Shown one piece after another: positions 33,857 through 37,060 of a stretch of DNA of 37,060 bases; position 1 is the stretch's first letter, and each line of letters opens with the position of its first letter. The stretch comes from Paracoccaceae bacterium. Lineage in GTDB: Bacteria; Pseudomonadota; Alphaproteobacteria; Rhodobacterales; Rhodobacteraceae. The stretch covers positions 1 to 37,060 of the forward strand of contig JAFGTV010000042.1 in assembly GCA_016938875.1 (NCBI GenBank), written 5' to 3'. The notes under the pieces were generated by a model. That model saw nothing but the letters and a program-made list of their open reading frames with translations, was not told where the DNA came from and ran no database searches. The translations under genes and the position numbers were made by a program.

Positions 33857-36166
33857 ATGACTGACGCCACCGATGACCCCAAGATCGACCCGCCCGCGCT
33901 GGCCGAGCCTTTGCGCCGCGCCATTGGCGAACGCTATCTGACCTATGCGCTGTCCACGATCATGGACCGTGCCCTGCCCGATGCCCGTGACGGGCTGAAG
34001 CCGGTGCACCGGCGCATTCTTTATGCGATGCGCGAATTGCGGCTGGCCTCGAACGGGGGGTTCCGCAAGTCGGCCAAGATTTCGGGCGACGTGATGGGCA
34101 ACTATCACCCGCATGGCGACGCCGCGATCTATGATGCGATGGCCCGTCTGGCCCAGGATTTCAACGTCCGCTATCCGCTGGTGGACGGGCAGGGGAACTT
34201 TGGCAATATCGACGGCGATAACCCCGCCGCCGCCCGTTATACCGAGGCCCGGATGACCGCCGCCGCCGAGGCGTTGATGGAGGGGCTGGCCGAGAACGCG
34301 GTCGATTTCCGTCCCAACTATGACGGCACCCTGCAAGAACCCGTGGTGATGCCCGCGGCCTTTCCCAACCTGTTGGCGAACGGGTCCAGCGGCATCGCGG
34401 TGGGCATGGCCACCAACATCCCGCCCCATAACATCGAGGAACTGGTCGGTGCCTGCCTGCATCTGATCAAGACGCCCGATGCCCGCGACGACACCTTGCT
34501 GGGCTATATCCCTGGCCCCGATTTCCCGACCGGCGGCGTGATCGTCGAACCGGCCGAGAATATCGCCCAGGCCTATCGCACCGGGCGCGGCAGTTTCCGG
34601 CTGCGCGCGGCATGGGAGGTCGAGGATCTGGGCCGCGGCCAGTGGCAGATCGTTGTCACCGAGATCCCCTATCAGGTGCAGAAATCCCGGCTGATCGAAA
34701 AGATCGCCGACCTGATCCAGACCAAGAAGATCCCGATCCTGGCTGACATCCGCGACGAAAGTGCCGATGACATCCGGCTGGTGCTGGAGCCGCGATCGCG
34801 CAACGTGGATGCAGAGGTGCTGATGGGCACCTTGTTCCGCCAGTCGGATCTGGAGGTGCGGTTCAGCCTGAACATGAACGTGCTGATCGACGGGCGCACA
34901 CCCAAGGTGTGCAGCCTGAAAGAGGTGCTGCGCGCCTTTCTCGATCACCGTCAGGACGTGCTGCTGCGGCGCAGCCGGCATCGGCTGGAAAAGATCGACC
35001 ACCGGCTTGAGGTTCTCGAGGGGCTGTTGATCGCCTTTCTCAACCTCGACCGGGTGATCGACATCATCCGCTATGACGATGAACCCAAGGCCGCGCTGAT
35101 GGCCGAGGACTGGTCGCGCGACCATGCCCGCGCCACGTCGGAACGCGATTATGTCTCGCCGTTGCCGGCCACCGGCGAGGGCGAGCTGACCGAGCTTCAG
35201 GCCGAGGCGATCCTGAACATCCGCCTGCGCAGCCTGCGCCGGCTGGAAGAGATGGAACTGTCGGCTGAGCGCGACGCGCTGATGGCAGAGCGCGCGGGGC
35301 TGGAGGATCTGCTGGACAACGTGGATGTCCAATGGGCCAAGATCGCCGATGAACTGCGTGAGATACGCACGCAATTCGGCCGCAAATCGCCCGGCGGCGC
35401 GCGCCGCACCCGCTTCTCCGAGGCGGCAGAGGCCCCCGATGTGCCGATCGAGGCCATGATCGAGCGCGAGCCGGTGACGGTCGTATGCTCGAAAATGGGG
35501 TGGATCCGCGCGATGAAGGGACACCTGGCCGACGATGCCAGCCTGAAGTTCAAGGATGGCGACGAGGGTCGATTCGTGATCCAGGCCGAAACCACCGACA
35601 AGCTGCTGTTGTTCGGGGCCAACGGGCGGTTCTACACGCTGCCCGCTGCGCAACTGCCCGGCGGGCGGGGCATGGGCGAACCCGTACGCCTGATGGTCGA
35701 TCTGCCCAACGACTCCGAGATCGTGACGCTGATGATCCACCGTCCCGGTCAACGGCTGCTGGTGGCCTCAAGCGCCGGGGACGGGTTCGTGGTGGCATCC
35801 GACGACGTGCTGGCCCAGACCCGCGCGGGCAAGCAGGCGCTGAACGTCAAGGCCCCCGCCCTGGCCAAGGTCTGCAAACCCGTGGCGGGCGATCACGTCG
35901 CCTGTGTCGGTGAAAACCGCAAGGTGCTGGTTTTTGCCCTGGACGAGCTGCCCGAAATGGCGCGCGGCAAGGGCGTTCGGTTGCAAAAGTACAAGGATGG
36001 CGGCCTGTCGGATGCCACGACCTTTGTGCTGGAACAAGGGCTCAGCTGGCTGGACCCCGCCGGGCGCACCCGCACGGAAACGGACCTGTCGGAATGGCTG
36101 GGCAAGCGGGCGAGCGCGGGCCGGATGGCGCCCCGCGGCTTCCCGCGCGACAACCGCTTTACCTGA
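33857..36166 (+). CDS. parC: DNA topoisomerase IV subunit A
   Basis: The 769-residue subunit breaks and rejoins DNA to decatenate chromosomes. The breakage domain starts [37 protein letters not shown]. The quinolone-pocket helix reads [21 protein letters not shown] (residues 82-102) and the catalytic Tyr128 lies in [18 protein letters not shown]-terminal beta-propeller-like domain follows after about residue 530. The position equal to E. coli ParC Ser80 is Ala89. The ATG at 33857 is preferred; an upstream TTG at 33833 would place the start in the divergent region with the SDR gene. Confidence 0.94.
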   Translation: MTDATDDPKIDPPALAEPLRRAIGERYLTYALSTIMDRALPDARDGLKPVHRRILYAMRELRLASNGGFRKSAKISGDVMGNYHPHGDAAIYDAMARLAQDFNVRYPLVDGQGNFGNIDGDNPAAARYTEARMTAAAEALMEGLAENAVDFRPNYDGTLQEPVVMPAAFPNLLANGSSGIAVGMATNIPPHNIEELVGACLHLIKTPDARDDTLLGYIPGPDFPTGGVIVEPAENIAQAYRTGRGSFRLRAAWEVEDLGRGQWQIVVTEIPYQVQKSRLIEKIADLIQTKKIPILADIRDESADDIRLVLEPRSRNVDAEVLMGTLFRQSDLEVRFSLNMNVLIDGRTPKVCSLKEVLRAFLDHRQDVLLRRSRHRLEKIDHRLEVLEGLLIAFLNLDRVIDIIRYDDEPKAALMAEDWSRDHARATSERDYVSPLPATGEGELTELQAEAILNIRLRSLRRLEEMELSAERDALMAERAGLEDLLDNVDVQWAKIADELREIRTQFGRKSPGGARRTRFSEAAEAPDVPIEAMIEREPVTVVCSKMGWIRAMKGHLADDASLKFKDGDEGRFVIQAETTDKLLLFGANGRFYTLPAAQLPGGRGMGEPVRLMVDLPNDSEIVTLMIHRPGQRLLVASSAGDGFVVASDDVLAQTRAGKQALNVKAPALAKVCKPVAGDHVACVGENRKVLVFALDELPEMARGKGVRLQKYKDGGLSDATTFVLEQGLSWLDPAGRTRTETDLSEWLGKRASAGRMAPRGFPRDNRFT

Positions 36167-36242
36167 GCGGGTGCCAGCAGCGTTGCGCGTGCGCGCGCGC
36201 TGGGCTATCCCGAACGGGCTGCACATTACCTCTGGGGGGATC

Positions 36243-36884
36243 ATGCACCGCGTTGTTTCCGTTTTGCGTCCGGCGCTGCTGCTGGCCGGGCTGGCGTTTC
36301 TGACGGCCTGCGGGGCCAAGACCGACCTGGCCGGCCCGCCCGAGCCGCTGGGTGATTTCCGCCTGGGCTATGACATCGTCGTGTCCAAGAACGCCAAGAT
36401 GATCCCGCCCAGCCGCAGTGCCACCCCCGAGGAATGGGAGGCCGTTCTGAAAGAGGCGCTGGACAAGCGGTTCCGCCGCTATGATGGCGAAAAGCTCTAT
36501 CACTTCGGGATCAATGTGGATGGCTATGCGCTGGCCGTGCCGGGCATTCCGGTGGTGTTGTCGCCCAAGTCGATCCTGGTGCTGTCGGCCAATGTCTGGG
36601 ACGATGCGGCCGGTAAGAAGCTGAACGAAGAGCCCAAGCAGGTCTCTGTTCTGGAAAGTCTTTCCGGCGATACCCTGGTGGGCTCCGGACTGACCCAGAA
36701 CAAGGACGAGCAGATGCGCAACCTGGCGGAAAACGCCGCGGTTCGGATCGAACGCTGGCTGGTCGAAAACCGCGAGGACTGGTTCGCCTATGACCCGGCG
36801 ACGGCCCCCAAACCCGTGCCCGCCGCATCGACGCCTGAAACCCCCGCCCAGGGCGACGTAGACATGGCGGCCGAGGGCAACTGA
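36243..36884 (+). CDS. Predicted lipoprotein, function unknown
   Basis: The 213-residue protein begins with a lipoprotein signal: MHRVVSVLRPALLLAGLAFLTAC, lipobox LTAC with Cys23. After the lipidation site come a Pro-rich linker, a globular region (for example DFRLGYDIVVSKNAKM, YHFGINVDGYALAVPGIPVVLSPKSILVLSANVWDDAAG) and a C-terminal Pro/Ala tail. I recognise no named domain. GGGGA lies 3-7 nt before the ATG at 36243. The gene follows parC by 76 bp and precedes tuf. Confidence 0.82.
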   Translation: MHRVVSVLRPALLLAGLAFLTACGAKTDLAGPPEPLGDFRLGYDIVVSKNAKMIPPSRSATPEEWEAVLKEALDKRFRRYDGEKLYHFGINVDGYALAVPGIPVVLSPKSILVLSANVWDDAAGKKLNEEPKQVSVLESLSGDTLVGSGLTQNKDEQMRNLAENAAVRIERWLVENREDWFAYDPATAPKPVPAASTPETPAQGDVDMAAEGN

Positions 36885-36887
36885 CGC

Positions 36888-36916
36888 TTGATTTCTGTCC
36901 GGCCAACGACTAGAGA
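36888..36916 (+). promoter_or_regulatory. Candidate tuf promoter
   Basis: TTGATT (36888-36893), a 17-nt spacer and TAGAGA (36911-36916) begin 3 nt after the lipoprotein stop codon. The -35 matches 4 of 6 bases. Confidence 0.45.
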
Positions 36917-36974
36917 GCGCGCGATGTTGAATCGGGTCCGTGTGCGACCCCCTAATCAATGAGGCGCCCGGAGC

Positions 36975-37060
36975 ATGGCTAAGGCAAAGTTTGAACGTAC
37001 GAAACCGCATGTGAACATTGGCACGATTGGCCACGTTGACCACGGCAAGACGACTCTGAC
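36975..37060 (+). CDS. tuf: Elongation factor Tu, N-terminal part (cut by the window edge)
   Basis: The first 28 codons plus part of the next read [20 protein letters not shown] then VDHGKTTL, which includes the GTP-binding P loop GHVDHGKT of EF-Tu. It delivers aminoacyl-tRNA to the ribosome. The remainder lies beyond the window. GAGG is 10 nt and GGAG 1 nt before the ATG; the former is the likelier RBS. Whether this is one of two tuf copies cannot be seen here. Confidence 0.96.

Noticed and set aside
33467-35752. 761-codon open frame on the minus strand opposite parC
   Set aside because: It mirrors parC codon for codon in a GC-rich region. The product is His/Gln/Gly-rich with no family features, while parC has a complete conserved sequence.
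36923-36961. 12-codon open frame between the tuf promoter and tuf
   Set aside because: Encodes MLNRVRVRPPNQ with no ribosome-binding site or overlap with tuf. Probably chance.

Overview
The window is a stretch of GC-rich alphaproteobacterial chromosome, almost certainly from the Rhodobacterales (Roseobacter/Rhodobacter group). The evidence is the gene order rpoZ-rsh-pdxJ-acpS-lepB-rnc-era-recO, the pckA / chvI-chvG-hprK-rapZ-EIIA-ptsH block, a (2S)-methylsuccinyl-CoA dehydrogenase with its N-terminal extension, and Rhodobacterales-type families such as DUF1491, DUF6473 and a short HprK. I see no insertion sequence, prophage, CRISPR array, tRNA or rRNA. The region is dense core genome, with short intergenic gaps that hold most of the undescribed structure.

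Layout. 1-2.8 kb: the 5' part of smc (minus), a GNAT acetyltransferase, a small lipoprotein and a 10-TM membrane protein. 2.9-7.7 kb: an acetolactate-synthase-like ThDP enzyme divergent from a flavin reductase, a mesaconyl-CoA-hydratase-like hot-dog protein, rnhA, and a DUF3429-methyltransferase pair. 7.7-10.2 kb: ispH, a NYN-domain protein and folK. 10.2-18.2 kb: one long co-directional housekeeping run (rpoZ, rsh, DUF2062, pdxJ, acpS, lepB, rnc, era, DUF1491, recO), largely with overlapping or closely spaced genes. 18.3-22.6 kb: mcd, a TauE-like exporter and pckA. 22.9-28.4 kb: the ChvI/ChvG two-component system followed by an incomplete regulatory PTS (HprK, RapZ, EIIA-Man, HPr) and an acyltransferase. 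28.5-33.8 kb: hbd, a DUF6473 gene, etfBA, cob(I)alamin adenosyltransferase and a short-chain dehydrogenase. 33.9-37.06 kb: parC, a lipoprotein and the first 28 codons of tuf.

How the genes fit together. Mcd, EtfAB (its likely electron acceptor), the 3-hydroxybutyryl-CoA dehydrogenase, the adenosylcobalamin-making PduO-type enzyme (needed by the B12 mutases of the ethylmalonyl-CoA pathway) and ATP-type PckA together suggest acetate/C2 assimilation followed by gluconeogenesis. The ChvGI-PTS block beside pckA is the plausible regulatory partner. The link is inference from family knowledge and proximity.

The most interesting signals are non-coding: a perfect CtrA-type site (TTAA-N7-TTAAC) before a small lipoprotein gene; an 11-bp inverted repeat that carries both ribosome-binding sites of a divergent gene pair; a 15-bp direct repeat set three helical turns apart upstream of pckA; tandem repeats upstream of chvI; a short element found downstream of four unrelated genes; and an 18-codon mini-ORF joining pdxJ to acpS by 4-nt overlaps at both ends. 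I did not find a clear new multi-gene defence or mobile system.
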